The notes under the pieces: model-generated | The model's input: the letters and a program-made list of their open reading frames with translations, nothing else | Told to the model about the DNA's origin: nothing | The model's database searches: none | Origin: Morella rubra | Taxonomy: Eukaryota > Streptophyta > Magnoliopsida > Fagales > Myricaceae | DNA: 64,000 nucleotides | Direction of reading: 5' to 3' | NCBI GenBank assembly: GCA_003952965.2 | Contig: CM025855.1 | Coordinates: 2,145,252-2,209,251, forward strand | Part shown: positions 25,601 to 36,884 of the stretch, in pieces | How positions within the stretch are numbered: position 1 is the stretch's first letter | Layout: the number at the start of each line of letters is the position of its first letter | Position numbers and translations under genes: made by a program

Positions 25601-26375
25601 ATTGAAACCCTGGGAAAGAATATCCATAGCTTTTCCTTCCATGCTGTTTCATCACAGCAGTTCCAGACACGTGCTGAGCCTGAGCTGTTGGCATTCGATA
25701 GCCGTATATACCAGATGGCTTCCACAGCACACACATAATGTTCTGTGCTGTCGTTTGTTGCCTATGCCTTAGGATGTCCTTGGAAACTCTGCTCCTTCTA
25801 AGCTAAAACTTGTTCCCCGCAAGTAGTTTGTGCTCTCTTGTTTTGATTTCAAGGAACCCTGGACCTGTTCCTTCTGTAAGTTCTGTTTTGCTATATTTGT
25901 TAAGAAATGAAAGGTCTGTATTTTGTAAAGAGAGCAGAGCATATGAATTACTCTCTCAGTTAATTTTATTCATCGTGTAAAGGCTTTTTATAGATTACAA
26001 TGAAAACAGTTCAGTGAGCTGTATTCGGTTTACAGCAACTAACTATCCCACTATCAAACAGAAAGCTGGGAAGGATATAACGACGATGCTCTGATATTCC
26101 GTTATATTCAACCATATTCTCAGATTACGTGGAAGAATCTTCCAATGATTTCTGGATAATTGTGATGAAGCATCACTGTTCCTCAATTTCGAGGGGTTTA
26201 TTCGTGAAATTATTCTTTCTATGCATGTGGGTCTCAAATTATTGAGATGTTTTCGTTAAATTTGGTTAATATGAATGTGAATTCCTGGAGCTGTTCTAAA
26301 GAATAATCTCAGTTTTTTCAATTCTGTTTTCTAACTCAAAAATTTCCTCTAGAAAGGAGAAGCAGCAAATTCCTG
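22484..26375. other. Intergenic region between divergent TAP46 and the coiled-coil gene
   Basis: Nearly 3.9 kb. The part next to TAP46 (22484-22720) is its GA-rich 5' leader. A GC-richer block at 22850-23090 may be its promoter. The rest is AT-rich with poly(T) runs near 23220, 23810, 23940 and 25440. At 24335-24545 two blocks are loosely similar (ccaaaaatgttcacacttcg and ccacaaatcatttacacttg), an old imperfect duplication. The end (about 25550-26375) probably holds the promoter and 5' UTR of the coiled-coil gene, possibly with a leader intron, but I could not place a start of transcription. Confidence 0.4.
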
Positions 26376-29330
26376 ATGATGGATGAGAAGCAAACCTCTG
26401 GTTTGTGTACAATTGAATGTGTGAAGAAGAGTGATAGCTTGTATCCAATGTATTTCGGTGTTTCTTGTGCCTTCTACGCCCACCAACTCTTGTCAAAACC
26501 TGAAGTGGAACATGAAAGATGGTCGACAGTATGTGACAAAATGCTTCAAGGAAGTGCCTATCTCCTTGGGCTGCTTGTGTGGAAGGTTCAGAGAGGTGCC
26601 AGTGGAGTGAAGTGTGAGCTTCTCCATAAACTTGAAACTGCTGAGAAAGAGATCGAAGAGTTGAAGAAGATGAGACGAGAGGATGCAAAAGCGAACGAGA
26701 AAGTCGTAAGTATATTTGCTGCACAAGAGCAGGGCTGGTTGAATGAAAGGAAGAAGCTGAGACAGCAGATTGGGGCTCTTTCGAATGTAATGAAGGTTTT
26801 TGAGAAAAAGAAGGGTGAAACTATTTCTGAATTGAATGAAACGATCAAAGAACTAGAGATAATGGTGCAGGGCAAGGATAAGGTATTGGAGGAAGAGAAG
26901 CAGAAGAAGACCGAGTTAGAAGAGACGCTAAAAGAGGCTGAAAAAGCGGTCGAAGACTTGAGAGAAACTGCAACCCGTGAAGCCCAAGAGCATTCTTCTG
27001 AGCTTTGGAGGCACAAAACAGCCTTCATTGAAGTTGTATCAAACCAAAGGCAGCTTGAAGCTGAAATTGGCCGCTTACGTAGGCAAGTAGAAGCAACAAA
27101 ACAAGAACTCGATCTAATCTTAGAGCAAAAAGAGGAGGCAGTCTTGATGGCTCAAAAACTATCGCTGGAGATGATAAAGCTGCACAAGGATTTGGAACAG
27201 AAAGACAAAATTCTGTCAGCAATGCTTAGGAAGTCCAAATTGGACACAGCAGAGAAACAGATGCTTTTAAAGGAGGTTAAATTATCAAAGGCCAAGAGAA
27301 AGCAAGCTGAACTAGAAACTGAAAGGTGGAGGGGAGCGTCTGAGACTAGACATGAGAGAATCTCATTAAGGAGTATGTTGGCCAACCAAGTCGAGTCACG
27401 GTCGGATGTTTACACAGGAGCAAGATGGGTACATTCTGATGCAACAGGGTCATCTAACACTGGAAATACAAGATCACAGTCAACTGATTCTGCATTTGGG
27501 TATGGGCATCTTGGGCTTAAAAAGGATAGGATGGAGCCAGAATTTATTTCTCCACTCTCCCATAGCTTCTCACCTGAAGGGGATAACGAATTGGGTAAGG
27601 AGAATTTCCCTGTTCCCCTTTTAATTTAATGTATACCATCTATTTCTTTAGCCAACATTAGTGATAGCTACGTCATACATACATGTCTGTATATAGGTAT
27701 GTATTTGGATGTCTATATGTCCTTGATCTTGGGTCTGTTCTAGACTCTTCTTTTCATTATACTTCACATTGTTGTTTTTGAAGGAATCACAACTGATGTT
27801 AAGCAATTGGAAAGTTGGGTATGTTCAGAAGCGGAAAAGTATGCAGCTGTAATTCAGCAGAGGCATCACATAGAAATAGATGCTTTTGCAGAACAAATGA
27901 CAATCAAAGATGAGAAATTAGAAGAACTTCGTTGGCAGTTGATGAGCACAGAACTAGAATCAAAGCGGCTGCAGTCGCATGTTGAGAGACTGAACGACAA
28001 TATGTCACAGCTCATACATAAAAATATGAAATTGGAAGCCCTGTTAATGGAGCGAGAAGAAGAAATGAGTTCCTTTAGGGAGCAACTAACATCACAAATG
28101 AAGTGCCTAAATAGCCAGAAGATCAACTTAAAGTCATTTTTACGAAGTCGAGCAATAGCTGACGATGCCATTTGTTCCCCAGTCAAGATCATGAAAGGAA
28201 AACCCTGGGTGAGAGAACAAGCAACAAACATAAGTTCGGTGGACATGGATCAAGGGGAAGACCCTCAGAAAGAAGAAGAAGAGGCATCCTTTAATCAGTC
28301 CAAAGATGTAGGGTTAACAGTCCAATCTCCAGAAATAGATTTACAACATGATGAGGATTTTGCAAATGAGGGTCCTGCCCAAGACATGAGTACAAGTCCA
28401 GGGGAGGTTGATACTGCTAAACAGTTGACCTCACCTAGCCCAGCCGCGAGTAAGACAAACACTACCCTCTGGAGGGTGGATATTTATGCTCTTGGAGTTT
28501 CTTATAAGATCAAAAGGCTGAAGCAGCAGCTGTTTATGCTCGAGAGGTTGACAGGAAAGAAAGAAAGCATTCAAGATACAGAAAGCAATGATAATGGGCA
28601 AATTGGGATGAAAGCTTTTCTTTCAGTAATGTCTTTGCTGAATAAGCAAATTGGCAGGTACCAGTCCCTTCAAGAAAAGGCAGATGACCTTTGCAAACGG
28701 AAGGTAAGCTTGGATCATTCAGTAAAAGTGAATTCAGTGAAGTTTCAGCTCAAAACATTCTGTCCTTGAAATTGACTTTTTGTTAATGAAATTTTTATCA
28801 AACCTCTCCATATAATCTTGCAAAGCTTTTGAAATATTGGTGATTCAGTTTGACTTCAATGTCTTCAACTGATGTCAAAAAGTAAATTCATTGGTCTTGG
28901 CCACTAGATGACAGTCTCATTGACATCTCTTTTGGCAGTTTGAAAGTGTAATCCTAAACTCATTCCTTATTATTTATAATTTCAGCGTGAGAACGATCTA
29001 TCTGTGAATTGCGGAGATGCTAGTATAGCAAGAACAAAGGGAGAGACAAAGACTCTAGAGCAATTCCTCGACGAAACATTTCAGCTGCAGAGATATATAG
29101 TTGCGACAGGTCAGAGACTAATGGAAATTCAATCCAACATTTCCCCTGGATTTGTTGGCGTGGCTGAAGAGCTAAACCAGAATGCTAGCTTCGACATAAA
29201 GTGCTTTGCTGATAGTGTTAGAACTCTCTTTCAGGAAGTTCAGAGGGGTCTTGAGGTTCGGATAGCTCGAATTATTGGAGAACTTGAGGGGACCCTGGCT
29301 CGTGAGGGGATGATAGATTTGAGAAGGTAG
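26376..29330 (+). CDS. Long coiled-coil protein, function unassigned (3 exons)
   Basis: Exons 26376-27594, 27784-28703 and 28986-29330 have GT-AG borders (donors gtaagg and gtaagc) and matching phases; together 2484 nt, 827 aa. Residues 1-70 form a non-coiled head (YPMYFGVSCAFYAHQLLSK) that includes WSTVCDKMLQGSAYLLGLLV. Residues about 85-330 are almost continuous Lys/Glu/Leu heptads. A Ser-rich linker follows near 345-400. A second coiled coil spans about 415-530, an acidic linker about 560-620, and a C-terminal helical domain ends in EGTLAREGMIDLRR. No transmembrane segment, NAB, GRIP or kinesin motif was seen. Plants have several myosin-heavy-chain-like proteins of this build; I cannot name the family securely. 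The start was chosen as the first of two adjacent ATG codons. The frame is clean, so the gene is probably functional. Confidence 0.85.
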
Positions 29331-29462
29331 TGATAGAAAACCAATAAGATTAAGCTGAGTTCCAATATGGGTTAGATGGTCATGAAGTGTGTTCTATGTT
29401 CATTCTCATTACTACAGTTGAATTTGTACAGGGAACAAACACAAACCATTTTGATGTACTTT

Positions 29463-30002
29463 TAGATTCACTGTATTTGCATCTAATGGTTCTTCTTTCA
29501 CGTGCTTCCAACTAAATTCTGGCTATAAATTAGCTAAACATAAGTACACTGGCCTACAAAGTACTGAAGAACTGAGTAGGGCTACTAGTATTTGAATCAA
29601 ATGGCACTTTCAAAGAGGCAGAAGCTGTCAGGCTAGGAGTTGAAGAGGCTGTGAAGAGAGGGTTTACAGCGATTATTGTGGAAGGCGACTCACTGGAGGT
29701 GATTGAGGCTCTCAAAGCTTTTCTCAGGATCAACTGGCGCATCCACAATACTATCAAGGAAATCTCTCTTTCAACAACTGGATTAGTGGAAGTGTCAACA
29801 TACCAAAAGAAGTGCAAACAATGCTGCGCATTGTCTAGCTCGTTGGGCCACCTTTGAATTTAATTCAGGAGGCTTCCCTTATGTAATTGAGCAATCTGAT
29901 CTGAACTGATTATATGTGGGAGTGGATACTCCTGATGACATTTTAATTTCAGAATGGTAATGAAGGGTCTCTCAACTTGATTATAAAAAAAAAAAAAAAA
30001 AA
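29463..30002 (+). mobile_element. 5'-truncated LINE with poly(A) tail and 9-bp target duplication
   Basis: From about 29580 the plus strand encodes the middle of a retrotransposon RNase H domain (EAEAVRLGVEEAVKRGFTAI, then IVEGDSLEVIEAL), followed after a frame change near 29795 by NNAAHCLARWATFEFNSGG and a stop. A poly(A) run ends at about 30002. The 9-mer atgtacttt occurs right before (29454-29462) and right after (30003-30011) the unit, as expected for target-primed reverse transcription. The element lies just behind the coiled-coil gene, within or next to its 3' UTR. Confidence 0.75.
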
Positions 30003-30349
30003 ATGTACTTTCAAAGAAAGAAAGAGCAGCTCAGAAGCATATACATGAAAACACACTTCTTTCTGCAACTTTGACCCGATTAATTATCTTCCATGTGTCT
30101 CCCAATAATGGTAATCGAACATGGATGCATTAGTAATATCACACAAACCATTGCAATAACATAATCTGCATTTTTAATTTTTTTTTGTGTGATTAATTAA
30201 ATAGTATTGGTAGCTTGCACTTTGAATTTTTGTTTTGGCAATTGAATAAAATTACCGTACAACCATTCCTTTTTTTTTTTCCTTTCTAATTCATGTTTCC
30301 AAAGGAAACCGAAACAGGTACAGGCCACAACAGTAACAATAAAAACTAC

Positions 30350-30574
30350 GGGCGTGTTCGTTTGGATGCAAATTTTAGAATTTGAATCTAACTTTCTAAA
30401 CTTACAATCTCAACATTACTCCTACACACATACCGATACAACTCAATATTAGTGTTTTTACAAACATTAATACAACTCAACAACTTCTACATGCATGCCA
30501 ATAAAACTCCAACATCACCTAAATATTCACACCATACTTAAAATTCTTAAAATTTTATCAAAATGAACATACCC
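30350..30574. mobile_element. MITE with imperfect TIRs and 3-bp target duplication
   Basis: Left end gggcgtgttcgtttggatgc and the reverse complement of the right end (gggtatgttcattttgataa) match over about 34 bp with several mismatches; both run into aaattttaagaattt-like sequence. TAC flanks both sides (30347-30349 and 30575-30577). Length 225 bp, non-coding. The 3-bp duplication suggests a Harbinger-type MITE, but this is inference. Confidence 0.65.
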
Positions 30575-32117
30575 TACATATCACACTGAGCAATACTAGA
30601 GGGGATTCTGTCAAACATCAATGCATTCCATACTAACATTGCAGAGGGAACTGATATTATCTCTACAAGACAACGCTGTGAATGACCCATGATCTCTAAA
30701 TGCCACATCTGTATTAATTTTTAACCAACCAGGATCAGGAGGTTTCCATCTAAAATGAGATTGCTGGTCCACCTTCTCCCATGCCACTAAGTGATCTAGC
30801 ACATGAGTATGAATGGCCTTAGCCAACTGATGCAACTGGTCCCCTTCGATGCACCACACCATTTCTGGTTTGCCAAATGGTATCCAGCGTAATTGTTGCA
30901 TTCAAAAGAGCTGCACGATGTTCTTGGGGTATAGTAAAAATGTGAGTTGTATTCACGATAAAATACTCAATCAGATCCCTCATGGAACTAAGAGGGATTC
31001 TTGAGATATCAAGGGGCTGCGCTGACTGTCTCCAAAGGATAACTGCGATAGGACATTGAGTAAATATATGCAGAGGAGTTTCGGACCACTTAACTACTTA
31101 AAGCATAGAGGACAAGGGGCCCATACAGCCACATTCACATCAGATGGGTTTGCATACATACCCTTCAGAGGTAGGGCATTGGAAGCGATTTTTCACAATA
31201 AAAGTTTCAATCGGTCCTGTGTATTAAACTTCCATAATTGCTGCCATAATTTGTCACGAGAGAGCATGTTAGGGGGGCATCTCTTCAGGTTAAGATGGAT
31301 AGCAGACTTAATTGAGAAAAGTCCATGTGCATCAGAGGCCCAAATAAGCTGATCATGACCATCTGGTCTAGGGGCTGGAAGTTGCAGAATACATCTTGCT
31401 GAATCATTATTAAAAGAAGCTTGGATTAAATCTTGATCCCAAATACCCTGCGTACGATGGACCAAGTCAATCACCACTTGAAGCCGAGGGTCAGCCACTC
31501 TCCATACAGGGCGTTTGTTGGGATGATTTGGCAGCCAAGGATCATTCCTGATACTCACATTGTGCCCACACTTAGGTAAAATGCATTTTCCTTCCATAAG
31601 AAGATCACGTGTACTAAGAATACCTCACCAAACCCATGAGCTTTTAGCACCTGGAGCAACATTCATAAACTCAGTCATGGTGCAATATTTAACTTTCAAT
31701 AATTTCACCCACAATGAATTAGGCTGAGTCTCCATCATCCAAGCAAGCTTTGCAACTAAAGCACGATTGACCTCATAGGTATTACGAATACCAAGTCCCT
31801 CATTTTCTTTAGGTAGGCAAATTAAATTTCAGGCCTTGGGTGTGAAATGCCTCCCTTGTTGAGTGGAGAAACCTAACCAAAAATCCTTTAGCAGCTTATC
31901 TATAGCGTCGCACCAGCCTTTAGGCATCAAGAAAGTTGACATGCTATACTAGGGAAGAGCACTTGCTACAGCTTTAATCAACGTGGTGCGCCCCGCTTGT
32001 GAGAGGGTTTTGGCCTTCCAACCCCGCTATTTTTTGCATCACTTGTTCTGTTACCTCCTCAAAGGCTTTCTTTTTGGATTTGCCTATTAAAAGGGGAGAC
32101 CCAAGTATTTGCTCGAG

Positions 32118-33031
32118 CAGTAGCGGAACTAGGAATCTAATTGAAGGGGGTCGAACTCCTAATGAAAATAATAAAAATTTTTTTTTTGAGATAAAGTCAT
32201 AGTTAGCCCCATAAGTATGAGCAAAAATCAAATCGGTACTCCCAATTATCAATTCGGAGATTTGAGACCCATAACTTTTGAAAATCATCAATTCTAGCCC
32301 CACGTTTAAATTGAGCGTTAAATATGACCAAAATGCCCCTCCAAGATAAAATTATTAAAAAATTCATTAAAAATAAACAAATTAATATTTTTTTAAATAA
32401 AACTATTGAAACTCTATTTCAATAATTATTTATTTTTAATTTATTTCTTAAATTTTTATTATTTTATTTATTTTTTAAATTTAGTCTTGGAGGTTCATTT
32501 TGGTCATTTTGCATGATTTTCTGTTGGATTTAACACCTAATTTAGATGGGGGGCTGGAATTGATGATTTTCAAAAGTTATAGGTCTCAAATCACCGAATT
32601 GATAATTAGGAGTACCAATTTGATTTTTACACATAGTTATGGGGTTAACTATGATTTTACCTTCTTTTTTTTACTAAATAACGCAAAAATATTGAAACAC
32701 TAAAAATATTAAAATACACATACCGTACTATTTGCTTATCCATTATCTAAATAAAACAAAACAAACAAATTCATCAATCTAATTTCATAACCTAATCATA
32801 GTTTCACAACCTAGTCATAATCACAATTTCAATATAATGCACAATCAAATCCTAATTAAAGATTCACAAATTCATCACATTATTCACCCTAGGGTTGGGG
32901 GGCGGGCTTGGGTTGTTGGGGGGCCGGCTGGGCTTAAGACATATAAAAAAAAATAAAAATTGGAAGGATTTCTCAAGGCGATGGGGGCGGCTGTCCCCTA
33001 TTGTCCCTGTATAGGTATAGTTCCGTCCTTG
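32118..33031. mobile_element. hAT-like non-autonomous element inside the LINE
   Basis: The LINE reverse transcriptase stops being readable at about 33035 and resumes at about 32110. The intervening 0.9 kb begins cagtagcggaacta and its reverse complement begins caaggacggaacta, short terminal inverted repeats of the CAGTGGCGGAGCTA type known from plant hAT elements. A clear 8-bp duplication is not seen, and about 40-60 RT codons are missing at the junction, so a deletion may have accompanied or followed insertion. Confidence 0.5.
32193..32668. repeat. Large inverted repeat (fold-back)
   Basis: The arm 32193-32345 (from aaagtcatagttagcccc) is about 85 per cent similar to the reverse complement of 32490-32668 (aaaatcatagttaacccc). 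The arms are about 150-180 bp and enclose an AT-rich spacer of about 140 bp. The transcript of either strand would form a long hairpin. It lies inside the hAT-like unit and is probably a nested fold-back element. Confidence 0.75.
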
Positions 33032-35623
33032 GTGACATGGTACTTTGTATATCGAGTTAACACCTCCTTAATAGCCATAGCTTCACGTCCATTAGCTTTG
33101 CAAAAAATTAAAATATCATCACCAGACATGAGATGCGAGATAGAGGGTGCTGATCTAGCTACCTTAGTGTCGTGTATCATGCCATGGAGTTCAGCTTGTT
33201 TGAGGAGGCGAGTGAATATTTCGGCAGCAATGATAAATAACAAAGGGGATAATGGATCCCCTTGTCTTAAGCCTCGCTGGGGAGTAAAGAATACATACGG
33301 GCAGTCATTGAAGAATATAGAGAATGAAACCGATGATTAGCAAACCCAAAACACTTTAACGTGTGAAGAAATTTCCACTCAAGCCTATGATAGGCTTTTT
33401 CCATATCCAGCTTGATGGAGGCCAAGCCTTTTCTATCTCTTTTCACTTTCATCGAATGCAAGAGCTCTTGGGCAATAATGGAGTTTTCATGAATCAGCCT
33501 GGCCGGAACAAATGCTGCTTGAGGTTCCGAAATCATCTTAAGCATCACATGTTTCAAACGGCTTGTAAGGAGTTTCGAGATAATTTTATGAGCCACGTTG
33601 CAAAGACTTATTGGTCGATACTGCCCTATCATCATAGGATTGTCCACCTTGGGGATAAGGATGATGAATGTATGATTGAGTTGGCGAGATAACACCCTTG
33701 TTTGGAAGAAAAAATGGACCACAGTGATTACCTCTTGCCTAACCGTAGGCCAATATTGTTGGTAAAAATGGGCAGTCATGCCGTCGGCCCCGACACTTTC
33801 CTAGCACCAATATTTTTAACAGTCAGCCATATCTCTTCCTCAGATGGTAATTAGCATAACATATAGTTATCATTTGGAGTGATAACAGGATGAATGATCT
33901 CTCCAATGCTCAATGTTTTATAAATATCAGTAAAGTGCTGAACAAAAATATCATGAACATCTCTCCTTCTATTCAACCATCTACCCGTAGAGGTCTTGAT
34001 GGAATCAATAGTGCGTCGGATGAGAGTAGAAAGATGAAAGTGGCGAGTGTTAAGATCTTTAGTAGTAAGCCATGTAATTTTGGACTTTTGATGCCACAAC
34101 ATCTCCTCCCGTCTCATTTCTTCTTGTAATTGAGTTCGAATTGCTAATTCAGCCACATATTGGGTGTCCGAAGGAGGCATTTGTTGGATGTAGTCCAACT
34201 GAGTACTTCAAGTTATGAATTTTAGTCAGAATATGCCCAAAGCTCTCCCGGAAACACTTTTTTAACGTCATCTTGGTAGCACGAATTTTCCGGATCAACC
34301 GATGAGCAGGAGAGCCCGACTGAGGAGAGTTCCAAGCTTCCTTCATTACATTCCAGCAGTTGCTATCATGAGACCAGAAATTTTTAAAACGAAACGGGCG
34401 TGGACGTCCTTTAGAACTGCCCATAGTGTTCAGCACAACAAGGGCGTAATCAAATGTCACACGTGGTAAATGTTTCAAGAGAGCACAGGGAAAGAGAAAA
34501 GACCAATCCCCATTAGCTACACCTTTATCAATTCTCTCTCTGATTTGATGATAACCCCGCCTACCATTACTCCACGTAAAATGATTGCCCGAATACCCAA
34601 TATCTACCAACCCATGAGTAAGTTTGAGCTGATAGAAACCATTACATGATGAGGAAACAAATGGTCTGCCCCCTGTTTTTCCGAGCTGCTAGAGATGGAG
34701 TTAAAGTCGCCAAGAATTATCCATGGACCTTCACACTCATAACCAACATTCAGCAACATATTCCAGAAAGCTTCTTTGCAAGACCATTGAGTAGGGCAGT
34801 GAATAATAGAGAGAACCCAAGGACTATCTACTCCGCTGAGCCCCACAGCAGGTACTTCAATGGAATGAGACCAACCCAGGCGGCTCAAAATATTCTTGGC
34901 AGACTGAATCTTCGTTTCTGCTAAACAAATACAATCCGGATTCTCCTGCCTTATTAGTGCCCGTAAAGCACTAATTGCCAGGGCTTGGGCTAATCCCCGA
35001 CAATTCTAATATAGGATGATCATGGCAGTTGGGCGGGGGGCGAATTATGGCCTGCCGCCTCAGCCATTTGAGATGTAGCCACCATCAAGTTTTTCCCACG
35101 TTGCCCATATCTTTTTGGTGAAGATCGTACACCAGAATGATGCACGCTTGACTTCAGAGATAATTTTTCGATTGAGCTATAGGAATTTCTTCGTCACTGT
35201 CCATATTCTCCAAATTATCTTGAGAAGGACCAAGTGAACAATGAAAGGCTCCTCAAAATGCCCTCTCTTCAGCGGTTGATGTGCCTCATCACAAAATTCC
35301 AGCCTACGTTTAGCCCCCAAGGCGCCTGAAGGATGACTTGGTGCGTCAGTGTCCATTGGTATTGGTTGGGCTGATTCAATCTGTCTGAGCATTTCCTCCG
35401 AAATAGCCCAGGCCCTTTAGTCATCATGGTCCAATAGTTATGTATAATCACACCTTTATTCTTTGAGTGGGCCAATGGTGTCTTTGCAATCACTCCTGGG
35501 CTTAAATTAGGCCCACAAGAGAAGTTTCAAATGTCGACGGTAAGTAAACCGTGCGGTAGATTCCAGGAGATTGCAGATTCTCCGTCCAGAGTTTTTTTTT
35601 TTCTACGCTTCTCCCAAAAAAAA

Positions 35624-35813
35624 ACTCTGGTCGATCGCTATGCATATTGTTCTCTCTTCACAAATCTTACGAGACTTTTCTTACTCTGGTCGATCGCTTT
35701 CATTTTCTATGCATATTGTTCTCACTTCACAAATCTTACGAGACTTTTCTTACTCTGGTCGATCGCTTTCATTTTCTATGCATATTGTTCTCACTTCACA
35801 AATCTTACGAGAC
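35624..35813. repeat. Tandem repeat, 59/69-bp units, upstream of GLR locus 1
   Basis: Three units start at 35624, 35683 and 35752 with actctggtcgatcgct. The second and third are identical over about 60 bases; the first lacks 10 bp (ttcattttct). The array ends 70 bp before the GLR start codon and is absent in front of GLR locus 3. It may lie in the promoter or 5' leader. Confidence 0.9.
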
Positions 35814-36815
35814 AAGAATAAATAGGATCCGTTCTGCCGTGCCCACTATGAATATCAGAGCTTCTGACACAGTCAAACTTATCCATGGATATCCCTACCA
35901 AACACGCTCTTTCTCTCTCCTTCTTCTTCTTAGTTATTCGTTCTGGAAGTATTTTCTCGGCAGAGGCACAAAACACAGTAGTCCCAGTTAATGTGGGCGT
36001 CGTTCTTGACTTGGACACATGGAGTGGGAAGATGGGGCTGAGTTGCATCAACATGGCTCTTTCAGACTTCTATTCCTCTCGCAGTTACTACAAAACTAGG
36101 CTGGTTCTTAACGCCAGGGACTCCAAAAGGGATGTTAGTTGCAGCTTCTGCAGGTTCTCTCTGTCTCTCTGTCTCTTTCTGTTTGTGTTTTTTTTATCAT
36201 ACCGTCCTGTTCATAATCATGCATGCGGATGATAGCTTTGGTGTACTTTTTTTCTTCACTCCTTCCAATACTTTCCTCCCAAGGGATTGGAACTCTTTGG
36301 GTCGCAGCAATGGATTAATGTGATTTCAGTGGCTGCAAAAGGAAAGACACCAGAGAAATTGATCAGATAATTCTCTCTGTTAATCTAGTTTCAATTTTAT
36401 AGCTAGCGCGAAAGCGCTTAGGTTCAGTTTAACAATGATCATGGCACCACCCTTTCTTACTCTGTTCATTATGGGAGGAGAGGCTTTTGGAAGCCTCGGA
36501 ACACATGGTTCCCAAAACCAGAGAATTGGAATCTGGGAGAAAAAAAAAAAAAAAACTGCACTTGGTTCATTACTTAATACGTTTGTTCTAAAGGGAGAAC
36601 TCACCCACTCTTTCTTTTCAATAATGGTGGATTCTATAAAAAAAAACAATCATGTATTATTGAAATTAGGGTGCAATTAAAGCTTTGTTCTCTTTGTTTA
36701 TCATATTTTGTAGCTCTTGATGATTGTTATCACAATATTCTCTACCACAAATGAGACCTATTTAATAGTATTTTAAGGTATTGTCCTCTTTCTTTAAAAA
36801 AAAAAACTTGTAAAT

Positions 36816-36821
<6 letters not shown>

Positions 36822-36859
<38 letters not shown>

Positions 36860-36884
36860 CAAAAAAAAAAAAAAAAAAAAAAAA
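36822..36884. repeat. 63-bp near-pure poly(A) tract in GLR locus 1 intron 1
   Basis: Only GC at 36859-36860 interrupts it. A shorter A run lies at 36541-36555. It could be the tail of a retroposed sequence in the intron, but no target duplication was found. Confidence 0.85.

Larger units (their letters stand above)
30600..35530 (-). mobile_element. Decayed non-LTR retrotransposon (LINE, plant RVT/RNase H type)
   Basis: On the minus strand the parts of a plant LINE occur in the expected order. The end of ORF1 lies near 35177-35520. An endonuclease follows (34149-35010; NCRGLAQALAISALRALIRQ, ILGDFNSISSSSEKQGA, YSGNHFTWSNGR). Reverse transcriptase is at 33000-34198 (GQYRPISLCNVAHKIISKLL, FVPARLIHENSI, LDMEKAYHRLEWKF, LMSGDDILIFCKAN). 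The RT end is at 31974-32110 (IGKSKKKAFEEV), a zinc-binding RVT region at 31193-31597 (ILQLPAPRPDGHDQLIWASD), and the first part of RNase H at 30611-30901 (PPDPGWLKINTDVAFRD). Many frameshifts and stops separate the blocks. A hAT-like element interrupts the RT at 32118-33031. RNase H breaks off near 30600, so the 3' end is missing or lost. It cannot be active. Confidence 0.9.
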
